64,000 bases of DNA. It comes from Bog-473 sp963807675. Lineage in GTDB: Bacteria; Actinomycetota; Acidimicrobiia; Acidimicrobiales; RAAP-2. A program made the position numbers and the translations under genes. Shown piece after piece: positions 47,904-56,196 of the stretch; position 1 is the first letter of the stretch, and each line of letters begins with the position of its first letter. The notes beneath the pieces are model-generated. The model searched no databases and was not told the DNA's origin. It saw nothing but the letters and a program-made list of their open reading frames with translations. The DNA lies in contig CAWECP010000013.1 of the NCBI GenBank assembly GCA_963807675.1, positions 248,001 to 312,000 of the forward strand, given 5' to 3'.

Positions 47904-50900
47904 TCACGACAGGACGGCGCTCTGTCCGAGGAGCCGCTTGAGCTCGCCAACCAGCCCATTGCGGCAGTCCACGTTGAACTCCGGCGGCAGCCGCAGCACC
48001 TTGGCACCCACATGGAGCAGCACGGGCGAGTGGCCGGGGTGCCCGCCGAGGACCTCCTTGAGCCCGTCAACCTTTGCGTCTGTGAGGACTCCCAGGGGAA
48101 GCGTGATGTGGAGATCCTCCTGGCCCCGCTCGAGCACCGGTCGCGACACCTCCATGCACACGATCTTGGGCTCGTCCTCGCGGGTGTCGAGCCGGCCCCT
48201 GACGACCAGGATGGCGTCGTTCTCGATCAGCGCCCCGTACTCGGCCATGGTCTTGGGGAAGACGAAAACCTCCATCGCGGCCTGCAGATCCTCGAGCACG
48301 AAGCGGGCCATCAGGTCGCCCTTCTTGGTGTAGGAACGGCGCAAGTCGGTCACGACACCGCCCACGGTGCGCACCGGCGACCGGTCGCCCACCCCCGCGT
48401 CCTCCTCCCGCATGTCCGACAGGCTGCTGTCGGTGTGGCGGGCCAGCGCCGCCTCGAACCCCATGAGCGGGTGGTCGCTCACGTACAGGCCGAGCATCTC
48501 CTTCTCGAAGGCCAGGCGCTGCGCCTTGTCGAACTCCGCCTCGGGGATGGCCACCTTCACCCCGCCCCAGGCCGGGTCGGCCTCCTCCTGCTCCTCGAAT
48601 GCCGCGAACAGGCTGGTGATGCCCAAGTCCCGCTCCTTGCGTCGCTCCAGGGTGCGATCGACCACGGCCTCGAGCACCAGGCACAGGCCCTGGCGCGGGT
48701 GGCCCAAAGAGTCGAACGCGCCGGCCTTGACCAACGACTCCATGGTGCGCTTGTTGAGGACGACGGGATCCACACGGGCGCAAAAGTCGAAAATGTCCGC
48801 GTAGGGCCCGTTGGTCGAGCGCTCCGCCACGATCCGCTCGACCAGGCTCTCTCCCACGTTTCGCACGGCGGCCAGCCCGAAGACGATGGCCCGGTTGTCG
48901 TCACCCCCCTCGCCGCTCCGGTCGGGCGCGAACTCGGCCACGGAGCGGTTGACGTCGGGCACGAGCACATCGATGCCGAGCGAGCGGCACTCGGCCAGGT
49001 ACACGGCGGTCTTGTCCTTGTTGTCCTTGACCGAGGTCAACAGGGCCGCCATGTACTCCACCGGGTGGTGCGCCTTGAGCCAGGCCGTCTGGTAGGCGAC
49101 GAGACCGTAGCCGTAGGAGTGGGACTTGTTGAAGGCGTAGTCGGCGAACGGCTCGATGATGTCGAAGAGCTGCGTCCCCAGTTCTTCGCCGTAGCCCTCG
49201 GTCACGCAGCCGGCGATGAACTTCTCGCGCTCGGCGGCAATGAGCTTGCGGATCTTCTTGCCGCACGCCTTGCGCAGGTTGTCTGCTTCTTCGAGGCTGT
49301 ACCCGGCGAACTTCTGGGCGACCCGCATCACCGACTCCTGGTAGAGCATGAGCCCGTAGGTGTCCTTCAGGATGGGTTCGATGTCGGGGTGCAGGTAGGT
49401 GAGCTCCTTGCGCCCGTTCTTCAACTCGGGGTAGTCCCGGTGCATGTTGGCGGCCATCGGACCCGGGCGGTAGAGGGCGACCAGAGCGGCCACGTCGTCG
49501 AAGCTGGTCGGCGCCAGCGCGCGCAGGGTCTGGCGCATGGCGGCACCTTCGAGCTGGAACACCCCGACCGACTCGGCGCGTCGGAGCATCTCGAGCGTCG
49601 GCTGGTCGTCGAGGTCGACCCCGTCGATGTCGGGTCGCTCCCCCGTTTCGGCCTCGATCAGGTCGAGGGCCCGCTCCATCACCGACAGATTGCGCAGCCC
49701 GAGGAAATCCATCTTGAGCAGCCCGAGGTCCTCGACCCCGTGCATCTCGTACTGGGTGACGATGGGCGCGTCCTCGGGGTCGCCGCCGGCGTCGGGCTTG
49801 CGCTGGATCGGCAGGTAGTCGGTCAGCGGATCGCGGGAGATGACCACCGCCGCGGCGTGAATGCCGTCCTGGCGCCGCAGCCCTTCGAGGCCGAGCGCGA
49901 CGTCGATGACCTCCTTGGCGTCGGGGTCGGCGTCGCGCATGGCGCGCAACTCGGCCGCCGCCGCGAATCCCTCCTCGTGCCCGTCCGTCTTGGTCATACA
50001 GGCGTGGAGCGGGGTGTCGCGCCCCATCACGAGGGGAGGCATCGCCTTGGCGATGCGGTCGCCCACGATGTAGGGCTTGCCCAGCACGCGCGCCGCGTCG
50101 CGCACGGCGGCGCGCGCCTTGATCGTCGAGAACGTGACGACCTGGGCCACGCGGTCGCTGCCGTACTTCTCGGCCGCGTAGCGCATGACGTCGGCGCGGT
50201 AACGCTCGTCGAAGTCCATGTCGATGTCGGGCATCTGCTTGCGGCCGGGGTTCAAGAAGCGCTCGAAGAGGAGGTCGTAGCGGATCGGGTCCAGGTCCAC
50301 GATGCGCAGGCAATAGGCCACGCAGCAGCCGGCGGCCGAACCTCGGCCCGGTCCCACCCGGATGTTGGACTCGCGGGCGAAGCGGATCAGATCCCACACG
50401 ACGAGGAAGTAGGCGGCGAAGCCCATGTTCCCGATGACGCCGAGCTCGTAGTCGAGCCGCTCCACCACCTCGGGCGGCAGCGCGGCGCCGTAGCGCTCCC
50501 GTGCGCCTTCGTAGGTGAGGTCGCGGAGATAGGCCAGCGCCCGCTCCTCGTACGTCTCGCCGCTGAAGCGGTCCGGCACCGGGAACTCGGGCAGGCTCGG
50601 CTTGCCGAGCTCGATCTGCACATCGGCCCGCTCGGCGATGAGCAGCGTGTTGTCGCACGCCTCGGGCACCTCGCGGAAGAGGTGGCGCATTTCGGCGGCC
50701 GTCTTGAGGTAGTGCTCCGCGCCCTCGAACTTGAAGCGGTTGGTGTCAGACAGGAGGGCCCCGGTCTGCACGCAGAGCAGGGCGTCATGGGCCACCGCGT
50801 CCTCGCGGTGGGTGTAATGACTGTCGTTCGTGGCCAGGAGCGGGGCGTCGATCCGCCGGGCGATCTCTACCAGCTGCGGGTTCGTCCGGTGCTGATCGGC

Positions 50901-51485
50901 GATCCCATGGTCCTGCAGCTCGACGAAGAGGTTGCCCCTCCCGAAGATGTCCTGCAGGCGGGCCGCCTTCTGCTCGGCTCCGTCGACATCCCCGGCCAGG
51001 AGGGCCTGGAGCACGACCCCACCCAGGCACCCCGTCGTCGCGATCAGCCCGGTGTGGTGGCGCTCGAGGAGCTCCCAGTCGACGCGGGGCTTGTAGTAGT
51101 AGCCCTCGAGATAGGCCGCCGAGGACAGCTGCATCAGGTTCCGGTAGCCCTCCACCGTTTCCGCCAGCAGCGTCAGGTGGTAGTAGAGCTTCTGCCCCCC
51201 CTCGGCGTCACCGCCGGTGTCGTCCACCCGGCCGCGCCGCACCGGGCGCTCGTGGCGCGACGTGCCTGCCATGTACGACTCGGTCCCGATGACGGGGACG
51301 ATGCCCTGGTCGCGGCAGGCCTTGTAAAAATCGAGGACCCCGTACATGTTCCCGTGGTCGGTGATGCCGAGGGCCGGCTGCCCGTCGGCCACCGCAGCCG
51401 CGACGAGGTCGCCCACCCGAGCCGCACCGTCGAGCATGGAGAACTCGGTATGTGTGTGCAGATGCGTAAACGACCGCTCCGACAC
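47904..51485 (-). CDS. dnaE1: DNA polymerase III alpha subunit (replicative)
   Basis: A 1193-residue C-family replicative polymerase. N-terminal PHP domain: SFTHLHTHTEFSMLDGAAR with intact metal ligands, LGITDHGNMYG and NDSHYTHRED, so proofreading by PHP is plausible, as in mycobacterial DnaE1. Palm: GPGRGSAAGCCVAYCL and PDIDMDFDERYR with catalytic Asp pair. Fingers and tau/beta regions: YRPGPMAANMHR, FNKSHSYGYGLVAYQTAWLK. C-terminal OB fold about residues 990-1080. GTG 51485 has AAAGGAGG just upstream; GTG 51503 is an alternative. Intact in a single frame over 3.6 kb. Confidence 0.97.
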   Translation of the reverse strand: MSERSFTHLHTHTEFSMLDGAARVGDLVAAAVADGQPALGITDHGNMYGVLDFYKACRDQGIVPVIGTESYMAGTSRHERPVRRGRVDDTGGDAEGGQKLYYHLTLLAETVEGYRNLMQLSSAAYLEGYYYKPRVDWELLERHHTGLIATTGCLGGVVLQALLAGDVDGAEQKAARLQDIFGRGNLFVELQDHGIADQHRTNPQLVEIARRIDAPLLATNDSHYTHREDAVAHDALLCVQTGALLSDTNRFKFEGAEHYLKTAAEMRHLFREVPEACDNTLLIAERADVQIELGKPSLPEFPVPDRFSGETYEERALAYLRDLTYEGARERYGAALPPEVVERLDYELGVIGNMGFAAYFLVVWDLIRFARESNIRVGPGRGSAAGCCVAYCLRIVDLDPIRYDLLFERFLNPGRKQMPDIDMDFDERYRADVMRYAAEKYGSDRVAQVVTFSTIKARAAVRDAARVLGKPYIVGDRIAKAMPPLVMGRDTPLHACMTKTDGHEEGFAAAAELRAMRDADPDAKEVIDVALGLEGLRRQDGIHAAAVVISRDPLTDYLPIQRKPDAGGDPEDAPIVTQYEMHGVEDLGLLKMDFLGLRNLSVMERALDLIEAETGERPDIDGVDLDDQPTLEMLRRAESVGVFQLEGAAMRQTLRALAPTSFDDVAALVALYRPGPMAANMHRDYPELKNGRKELTYLHPDIEPILKDTYGLMLYQESVMRVAQKFAGYSLEEADNLRKACGKKIRKLIAAEREKFIAGCVTEGYGEELGTQLFDIIEPFADYAFNKSHSYGYGLVAYQTAWLKAHHPVEYMAALLTSVKDNKDKTAVYLAECRSLGIDVLVPDVNRSVAEFAPDRSGEGGDDNRAIVFGLAAVRNVGESLVERIVAERSTNGPYADIFDFCARVDPVVLNKRTMESLVKAGAFDSLGHPRQGLCLVLEAVVDRTLERRKERDLGITSLFAAFEEQEEADPAWGGVKVAIPEAEFDKAQRLAFEKEMLGLYVSDHPLMGFEAALARHTDSSLSDMREEDAGVGDRSPVRTVGGVVTDLRRSYTKKGDLMARFVLEDLQAAMEVFVFPKTMAEYGALIENDAILVVRGRLDTREDEPKIVCMEVSRPVLERGQEDLHITLPLGVLTDAKVDGLKEVLGGHPGHSPVLLHVGAKVLRLPPEFNVDCRNGLVGELKRLLGQSAVLS

Positions 51486-51550
51486 CGGGCCTCCTTTCGC
51501 CACGTCACGCCAAACTTACACCGGTGTCATTACTCCCGGGGATGTCGAAT

Positions 51551-52273
51551 CTAGCCCTCCGGGCGCAGACGGAGGACGACCGATCCGGCCACCTTGTCAT
51601 GCAGGGTCTGGCGCTTTCGGTCCCACAGCGGGAAGAGCATGTCGAGCAGCCACAGGACGCCGAGAAGGAAGGTAAGGAGAGCGATCAGGCGCAGGACCCC
51701 CTCGAACAGGGCGCGGACGAAGGCCCTGCCGTAACCCAGCTCCCCATGCCCCGGCTCGTCGCGGACGGCCCGAACACCGACCGCCATCATGCCAACCGTC
51801 CGGCCCCGGGCACCTCCGCACAGGACCGTGCCGTAAACGACGTAGAGCACGCCGGTGAGCAGGAAAGGCAGGGCTGAGACGTGGCGCCGGGCGTGCGACC
51901 CCCGTCGGGCCATCAGATGCACCTCCAGCGTGTGGGTGTGGCGGAGCAGCACGAAGAAGATGACCAGCGGGACGAGGAAGATCACGAAGTCGATGAGCCA
52001 GCCCCCGAGGCGGATGGCCCAGGTGGCGTATTCCACGTCGGGCCGCCAGGTGTCGAACGACCCCGGCGGGGGGAAGCCGCTCTGGGTCGCCGTGGGTTGG
52101 GGCGCGGGGAAGCCGGTCCTCCCGGTCTGGCCCGACCCTCCTGACGGGTACGACGGCGGTCCAGCGGGCGGTGGTGGGGGCGGCGGTGGGGGCGGCGGGG
52201 GCGCGTTACCCGGGAAGGAGGGAGGCCCGCTCCCCTCCGCGCCGACTCCGCCTTGCGCCTGCCCGTCCGTCAT
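51551..52273 (-). CDS. RDD family membrane protein
   Basis: A 240-residue membrane protein. Residues 1-75 are a cytoplasmic Pro/Gly-rich tail with a run of twelve prolines. The RDD domain follows: WAIRLGGWLIDFVIFLVPLV (helix 1), LLTGVLYVVYGTVLCGG (helix 2), GRTVGMMAVGVRAVR, and a last helix LIALLTFLLGVLWLLDMLF before RQTLHDKVAGSVVL. RDD proteins are poorly understood; some act as ion antiporters. The polyproline tract would need EF-P for translation. It lies 32 bp after the proteasome activator gene. Confidence 0.85.
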   Translation of the reverse strand: MTDGQAQGGVGAEGSGPPSFPGNAPPPPPPPPPPPPAGPPSYPSGGSGQTGRTGFPAPQPTATQSGFPPPGSFDTWRPDVEYATWAIRLGGWLIDFVIFLVPLVIFFVLLRHTHTLEVHLMARRGSHARRHVSALPFLLTGVLYVVYGTVLCGGARGRTVGMMAVGVRAVRDEPGHGELGYGRAFVRALFEGVLRLIALLTFLLGVLWLLDMLFPLWDRKRQTLHDKVAGSVVLRLRPEG

Positions 52274-52305
52274 CTCCGCTCCCTCGCCGCTCGACCCGCC
52301 GGCGC

Positions 52306-52848
52306 CTACAGGTACGCCCCGGTCCGCCCGGACTCACCCGCCGAAGGCAGGCCACGCTGGCGCATCTCCTCGAGTTGCGCCCGGGCCGCCATCTGCTGCG
52401 ACATCAACGTCGCCTGGATCCCGTGGAACAGCCCCTCGAGCCATCCCACCAGCTGGGCCTGCGCGATGCGTAACTCGGCCTCGCTGGGCGCGTCGGTGTC
52501 GAACGGGGGCGTCAACGCCCCGAGCTCGGCCACCAGGTCGGGCGACAGCCCCTCTGACAGGTCGTGGATCGACTGCTCATAGATCTCACGCAGTCGCACC
52601 CGACTCTTCTCGTCCAGCGGGGCCGCACGCACCTCATCGAGGAGCGTCTTCACCATGGAGCCGATACGGAGGACCTTGGCCGGCTCGTTGACCGACTCCG
52701 TGGCACCCTCCGTCTCGCCCCGCGCTGCCTCCAACACCTCGTCCGGAGAAACCGCCGCCGACTCGTCCGGCGAGACCGTGCCGCTCGATCCGTCGCCCGT
52801 CACTCCGCCGACCACCCCACCCGTCTCGACCGCGTCATTCGTCACCAC
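52306..52848 (-). CDS. bpa: bacterial proteasome activator
   Basis: A 180-residue homologue of the mycobacterial Bpa/PafE, an ATP-independent ring that opens the 20S proteasome gate. Acidic Ser-rich N-terminus, then a four-helix core (IGSMVKTLLDEVRAAPLDEK, LREIYEQSIHDLSEGLSPDL, AQAQLVGWLEGLFHGIQATL), and a C-terminal GAYL that matches the gate-opening GQYL/HbYX-like tail. It implies that the genome has prcA/prcB elsewhere. GTG start at 52848, with a second GTG as next codon. Confidence 0.88.
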   Translation of the reverse strand: MVTNDAVETGGVVGGVTGDGSSGTVSPDESAAVSPDEVLEAARGETEGATESVNEPAKVLRIGSMVKTLLDEVRAAPLDEKSRVRLREIYEQSIHDLSEGLSPDLVAELGALTPPFDTDAPSEAELRIAQAQLVGWLEGLFHGIQATLMSQQMAARAQLEEMRQRGLPSAGESGRTGAYL

Positions 52849-52875
52849 CCAATGTTGCCACCGGCGCCCCGCCGC

Positions 52876-54066
52876 TCACGAGGCCCGCCAGCCGAGCAGG
52901 GGGACCAGCATTTCTGCCGCGGTGAGCGACCCGTGACGGGCCTTCAGCCGGAGCTCACCTGTGTCGGCCGGGTCCATGAACGCGGTGGGCGCGAACGGCA
53001 CCAGGGCGACGTCGCCCAGGCGCGACATGATCTCGGCCGAGGGCATTCCACCCAGCCAGCCCTCCTCGACGATCTGCTCCTTGGTGTGCACCCAGGCCAG
53101 GTCCCCGTACTGCTCCTCGGCGACGGCGGCGACGGCCGCCGTCGCCCCCGGCCGGACGTGCAACCAACGGAAGCGGCCCTCGCCGCTGATCAGCACGACA
53201 TCGTCCATGATGTCGCTGCCGAACACCTCGACCGCGCTGCCGACATCAACCTGACCGTGATCCGCGGTCACTACCAGCGCCGCTCCAGGGGGCAGAACCT
53301 CGAGCACATCCCCCACGATCCGGTCGACGGCGCGCAGCTCGCTGTCGTAATACTCGTTCAAGCCTTCGGCGTGAGCGACCTTGTCCATCCCTTCGTAATA
53401 GGCATAGATGAACGGCCTCCGCTCAGCAGCCAACCGTCTCACCCCTGTCACCAGCCCGGAAGACGTGTGCCATGAGTGCAACTCAACCCGCCCCAGGTGT
53501 GCGGCCGTGAACCCAGTGGGACCGTAGTCGTAGCGGGTGACCACCGGGACCGTTTCTGCCGCGCCCGGGAAGGACGGGAAGGGCTGGAACAAATGTGCCG
53601 GCACCTTCATGCGGGCGTCCTTCCCGCCCAACGACCACTGCAAGACGTTCATCACGTCACCTTCGAGCGCCACCCGATAGCCCACGACGCCGTGCTCCGC
53701 CGGCACCTTCCCGGTGACCAGTGTCGTCAGCGCACAGGCGGTGGTGCTCGGTGCGACCGATGTGATGGAGCCGCCGAGCCCCGCGGAGAGCACCGGAGCC
53801 AGGTCAGCGCGGTCGCGCAGCTGCTCGGCGCCCAGGCCGTCGAGTACGAGGAGGACGATCTGCGACGCGCCGGCCACCGCCTCGGGCATCCACGAAGCCA
53901 GGGCCGACTCCGAACCTGAGAGGTGCGCCAGCAGCCCGGGCACCACCCCGGCCAGGCAGGGGCCGCCGAAAGCCGGCAAAATCGGCTCGGGCGCCTCGGC
54001 CCGAAGACCGTCCTCCCCCACGTCGGGCAGCGCCATCGTCGCCCGGACTGCCGTGCCGTCGCTCAC
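52876..54066 (-). CDS. alkaline phosphatase superfamily (type I phosphodiesterase/nucleotide pyrophosphatase) protein
   Basis: A 396-residue metal-dependent phospho-ester hydrolase. IVLLVLDGLGAEQLRDRAD carries the first metal Asp, SVAPSTTACALTTLVTGKVP the nucleophile Thr, YAYYEGMDKVAHAEG a Asp/His metal site, and VVTADHGQVDVG the second Asp/His pair. No signal peptide is evident from GTG 54066, so a cytoplasmic phosphonate or nucleotide hydrolase is possible. The start is set by TAGGGT 8 nt upstream; longer N-terminal reading runs into the divergent Rrf2 promoter. Confidence 0.82.
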   Translation of the reverse strand: MSDGTAVRATMALPDVGEDGLRAEAPEPILPAFGGPCLAGVVPGLLAHLSGSESALASWMPEAVAGASQIVLLVLDGLGAEQLRDRADLAPVLSAGLGGSITSVAPSTTACALTTLVTGKVPAEHGVVGYRVALEGDVMNVLQWSLGGKDARMKVPAHLFQPFPSFPGAAETVPVVTRYDYGPTGFTAAHLGRVELHSWHTSSGLVTGVRRLAAERRPFIYAYYEGMDKVAHAEGLNEYYDSELRAVDRIVGDVLEVLPPGAALVVTADHGQVDVGSAVEVFGSDIMDDVVLISGEGRFRWLHVRPGATAAVAAVAEEQYGDLAWVHTKEQIVEEGWLGGMPSAEIMSRLGDVALVPFAPTAFMDPADTGELRLKARHGSLTAAEMLVPLLGWRAS

Positions 54067-54074
54067 AGGCGCCC

Positions 54075-54080
54075 ACCCTA
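54075..54080 (-). promoter_or_regulatory. TAnnnT -10 box (leaderless) of the alkaline phosphatase-like gene
   Basis: Reads TAGGGT on the minus strand and ends 8 nt before GTG 54066. Together with the box at 54120 it forms a compact divergent promoter region of 67 bp. Confidence 0.45.
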
Positions 54081-54119
54081 CGACCCCCCGACACACCCCG
54101 GCGCCCATGTCAGGGCCGG

Positions 54120-54125
54120 TAGCAT
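54120..54125 (+). promoter_or_regulatory. TAnnnT -10 box (leaderless) of the Rrf2 gene
   Basis: Reads TAGCAT and ends 8 nt before GTG 54134. Confidence 0.45.
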
Positions 54126-54133
54126 CGGATTTC

Positions 54134-54574
54134 GTGAGGGTTTCCACGCGGGGTGACTACGCCAGCAGGGCGCTGCTCTCCCTGGCCCTGCACGGGGCCG
54201 GGGACCCCACCTCGGTGCGGGACATCGCCGAGCGCACCGGCCTGCCCCAGCCGTACCTCGAGCAGATCCTCCTCGCCCTGAAGGGAGCGGGCCTGGTCCG
54301 CTCCAAGCGTGGCGTCGGCGGGGGCTACGTCCTGGCCCGACCGCCCGAGGATATTTCGCTCGCCCAGATCGTCTCTGCGGTCGACGGGCCCATCGCCGCG
54401 GGCGACTTCGGGGAGCCGCACGAAAACGGCGCCTGCGACCATGAGGGCCAGTGCGTCCTCCTCGCCGTCTGGGCCGACGTGGGCGAGACGATCCGCACGC
54501 ACCTGCAGTCGTACAGCCTGGCGGACATGGTCGACCGGGCCCGCGGCAACGTCGCGGCGCCGGCCGCCGTCTGA
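54134..54574 (+). CDS. Rrf2 family transcriptional regulator
   Basis: A 146-residue winged-helix regulator of the IscR/NsrR/CymR type. Helix-turn-helix DIAERTGLPQPYLEQIL and LKGAGLVRSKRGVGGGYVLA wing. Only two cysteines occur in the usual cluster loop (GACDHEGQC), where IscR and NsrR have three, so cluster binding is uncertain. GTG 54134 follows a TAGCAT box. It is divergent from the alkaline phosphatase-like gene and may regulate it or itself. Confidence 0.85.
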   Translation: MRVSTRGDYASRALLSLALHGAGDPTSVRDIAERTGLPQPYLEQILLALKGAGLVRSKRGVGGGYVLARPPEDISLAQIVSAVDGPIAAGDFGEPHENGACDHEGQCVLLAVWADVGETIRTHLQSYSLADMVDRARGNVAAPAAV

Positions 54575-54579
54575 GCTGG

Positions 54580-55182
54580 TTAGTCCGCCGGCACCCCCGC
54601 CCGTTCCCCGGGTGCCATGTTCCACGCCTCGATCGCGGGCCATCCTCGTTCCCAGCCCAGGACGCAAACCGCTCCGGGGCCCAGCAACAGCAGGCGGCCG
54701 CAGATCGGCGGCATGCGGAGCCATCGAGCCCCCAGGACGCGCAGGAAATGGCCGTGAGCCACGCAAAGCGTGTCTCCGCTCTCGCAGCTGAGCGCCCGCT
54801 CGATCACCCGATCGGCCCGGCGGGCCACGTCGGCGATCTGCTCACCTTCGGGCACCCCGTCGTCCCACAGCGTCCACCCAGGCTGGGACTGGTGGATCTC
54901 GTCGGTGGTGGCGCCCTCGTAGGCGCCGTAGTCCCACTCCATCAGGTCGGGGTCGGGGTCGCCATCGAAGCCGGCCAGAGCGCACGTCTCCGAGGCCCGG
55001 TGAAGCGGGCTGGTCAACACCTGCGCGAAGTCGCTGAGGCCGTGCCGGCGCAGCAGCTCGCCGGCGAGCTCGGCGTCCCTCCGGCCCTCGTCGAGCAGGG
55101 GAAGGTCGGTGCGCCCCGTGTGCTGGCCGCTCACGGACCATTCCGTCGCGCCATGCCTGAGCAGCACCATCCGGGGGGGCAT
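54580..55182 (-). CDS. histidine phosphatase family protein (phosphoglycerate mutase-like)
   Basis: A 200-residue enzyme with the phospho-His motif LLRHGATEWSVSGQHTGRTD (His about residue 10), second basic motif TSPLHRASETCALAG, Glu in LMEWDYGAYEG and distal His in LCVAHGHFLRVLGARW. Length fits broad-specificity phosphatases (CobC/GpmB-type) rather than glycolytic mutase. ATG 55182 or 55170. The 3' end is 5 bp from the convergent Rrf2 gene; divergent from the sigma gene. Confidence 0.85.
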   Translation of the reverse strand: MPPRMVLLRHGATEWSVSGQHTGRTDLPLLDEGRRDAELAGELLRRHGLSDFAQVLTSPLHRASETCALAGFDGDPDPDLMEWDYGAYEGATTDEIHQSQPGWTLWDDGVPEGEQIADVARRADRVIERALSCESGDTLCVAHGHFLRVLGARWLRMPPICGRLLLLGPGAVCVLGWERGWPAIEAWNMAPGERAGVPAD

Positions 55183-55281
55183 CGTCGTAGACCAGCACGG
55201 GTTGCCTCCGACCGCAACTCGGCCCCGAACACCCCCATGGAATGATCCGGGCACCGGCACGGTTGTACCTCTCGGACACAC

Positions 55282-55316
55282 CAGGTTGATCCCGGGAACC
55301 CCCGGGTACGTATGAC
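55282..55316 (+). promoter_or_regulatory. candidate sigma-gene promoter with an inverted repeat
   Basis: TTGATC is followed by CCCGGG-AACC-CCCGGG (sharing bases with it) and then TACGTATGAC, ending about 6 nt before GTG 55322. Spacing of -35 to -10 is 15 or 19 depending on the hexamer chosen, so the promoter call is weak. The palindrome in the spacer would suit a repressor site. Inference. Confidence 0.3.
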
Positions 55317-55321
55317 TGAGG

Positions 55322-56185
55322 GTGAGCGAAAAAGCGTCTGGAGCAAAGATGAAGAGCGCGGTGAGCACGTCGGACACGTTGGGGTTGATGTTGCGTGACC
55401 TCGACCAGTTCCCCATGCCCGACCACGAGCAGCAGGTAGAGCTGGCAAAGCGGGTCGTGGCGGGTGACGAGGCCGCGCGCAAGCAAATGGTGGCCGCCAA
55501 CCTCCGGTTGGTGGTGCACTGGGCCCGTCGCTACCAGGACCGTGGCGTCGACATGGCCGACCTCGTCCAGGAAGGGACGTTCGGCCTGATGCGGGCCGTG
55601 GACAAGTTCGACTGGGAGCGGGGCTTTCGCTTCTCCACGTATGCCACGTGGTGGATTCGCCAGGCCCTCCAGCGTGCCGTCCAGCAGCACGGCCGCACAA
55701 TCCGGATCCCACTCGAGGTTGGTGAGCAGATCCAGAGACTGGAGCTGACCAAGGCCGAGCTGGCCACCACGCTGGGCCGGGCGCCCACGGAGGAGGAGCT
55801 CGACGAGGCCACGGGCATGACTGCGGCAGAGCGCGAGTCGCTCGAGGACGTCGCCCGGGTGACGGCCTCGCTCGACCAGCCGGCAGCTCTCGAGTCGTCC
55901 ACCACGCTGGGTGAGCTGGTAGCGCCCGACGATTCCGACTTCGTCGCCGACGTAGAAGAGACCATGGTCTACGAGCGGGTTCGCGATGCCGTCGAGCGGC
56001 TTCCCGGCCTCCAGCGCGACGTGCTGCGACTCCGGTTCGGCTTCGATGGGGACTCCCCCGCGTCATTGCAGTCGACGGCGGAGCGCCTGGGTGTGGGTGT
56101 GCGCCGCGTGCGGCGGGCCGAGGAGGAGGCACTCGCCGCGCTGGGAGACGACGTCGACGTGATCGGCGTCCACCAGGCGGCCTGA
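55322..56185 (+). CDS. group 2 sigma-70 factor (SigB/HrdB-like)
   Basis: A 287-residue sigma factor lacking the long region 1.1 of the primary sigma. Region 1.2: DTLGLMLRDLDQFPM; region 2: LRLVVHWARRYQDRGVDMAD and GFRFSTYATWWIRQALQRAV; region 3: IPLEVGEQIQRLELTKAE; region 4: LPGLQRDVLRLRFGFDG, with an HTH in STAERLGVGVRRVRRAEEEA that is more diverged than primary sigmas. Role inferred: stationary-phase or stress. The upstream 139 bp has a CCCGGG-AACC-CCCGGG inverted repeat between a TTGATC and a TACGTATGAC, a possible operator and promoter. Convergent with rluD. Confidence 0.9.
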   Translation: MSEKASGAKMKSAVSTSDTLGLMLRDLDQFPMPDHEQQVELAKRVVAGDEAARKQMVAANLRLVVHWARRYQDRGVDMADLVQEGTFGLMRAVDKFDWERGFRFSTYATWWIRQALQRAVQQHGRTIRIPLEVGEQIQRLELTKAELATTLGRAPTEEELDEATGMTAAERESLEDVARVTASLDQPAALESSTTLGELVAPDDSDFVADVEETMVYERVRDAVERLPGLQRDVLRLRFGFDGDSPASLQSTAERLGVGVRRVRRAEEEALAALGDDVDVIGVHQAA

Positions 56186-56196
56186 TCGGGGGCCGG

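Noticed and set aside
47883..51554. A 1223-residue plus-strand open frame opposite dnaE1.
   Set aside because: Antisense shadow of a conserved polymerase gene; no start context or family features.
52160..52230. CCACC-type repeat as a tandem-repeat locus.
   Set aside because: It is only the codon pattern of a twelve-proline run in the RDD protein.
55282..55316. Firm promoter assignment ahead of the group 2 sigma gene.
   Set aside because: Spacing of the hexamers is 15 or 19 rather than 16-18; kept only as a low-confidence feature because of the palindrome.
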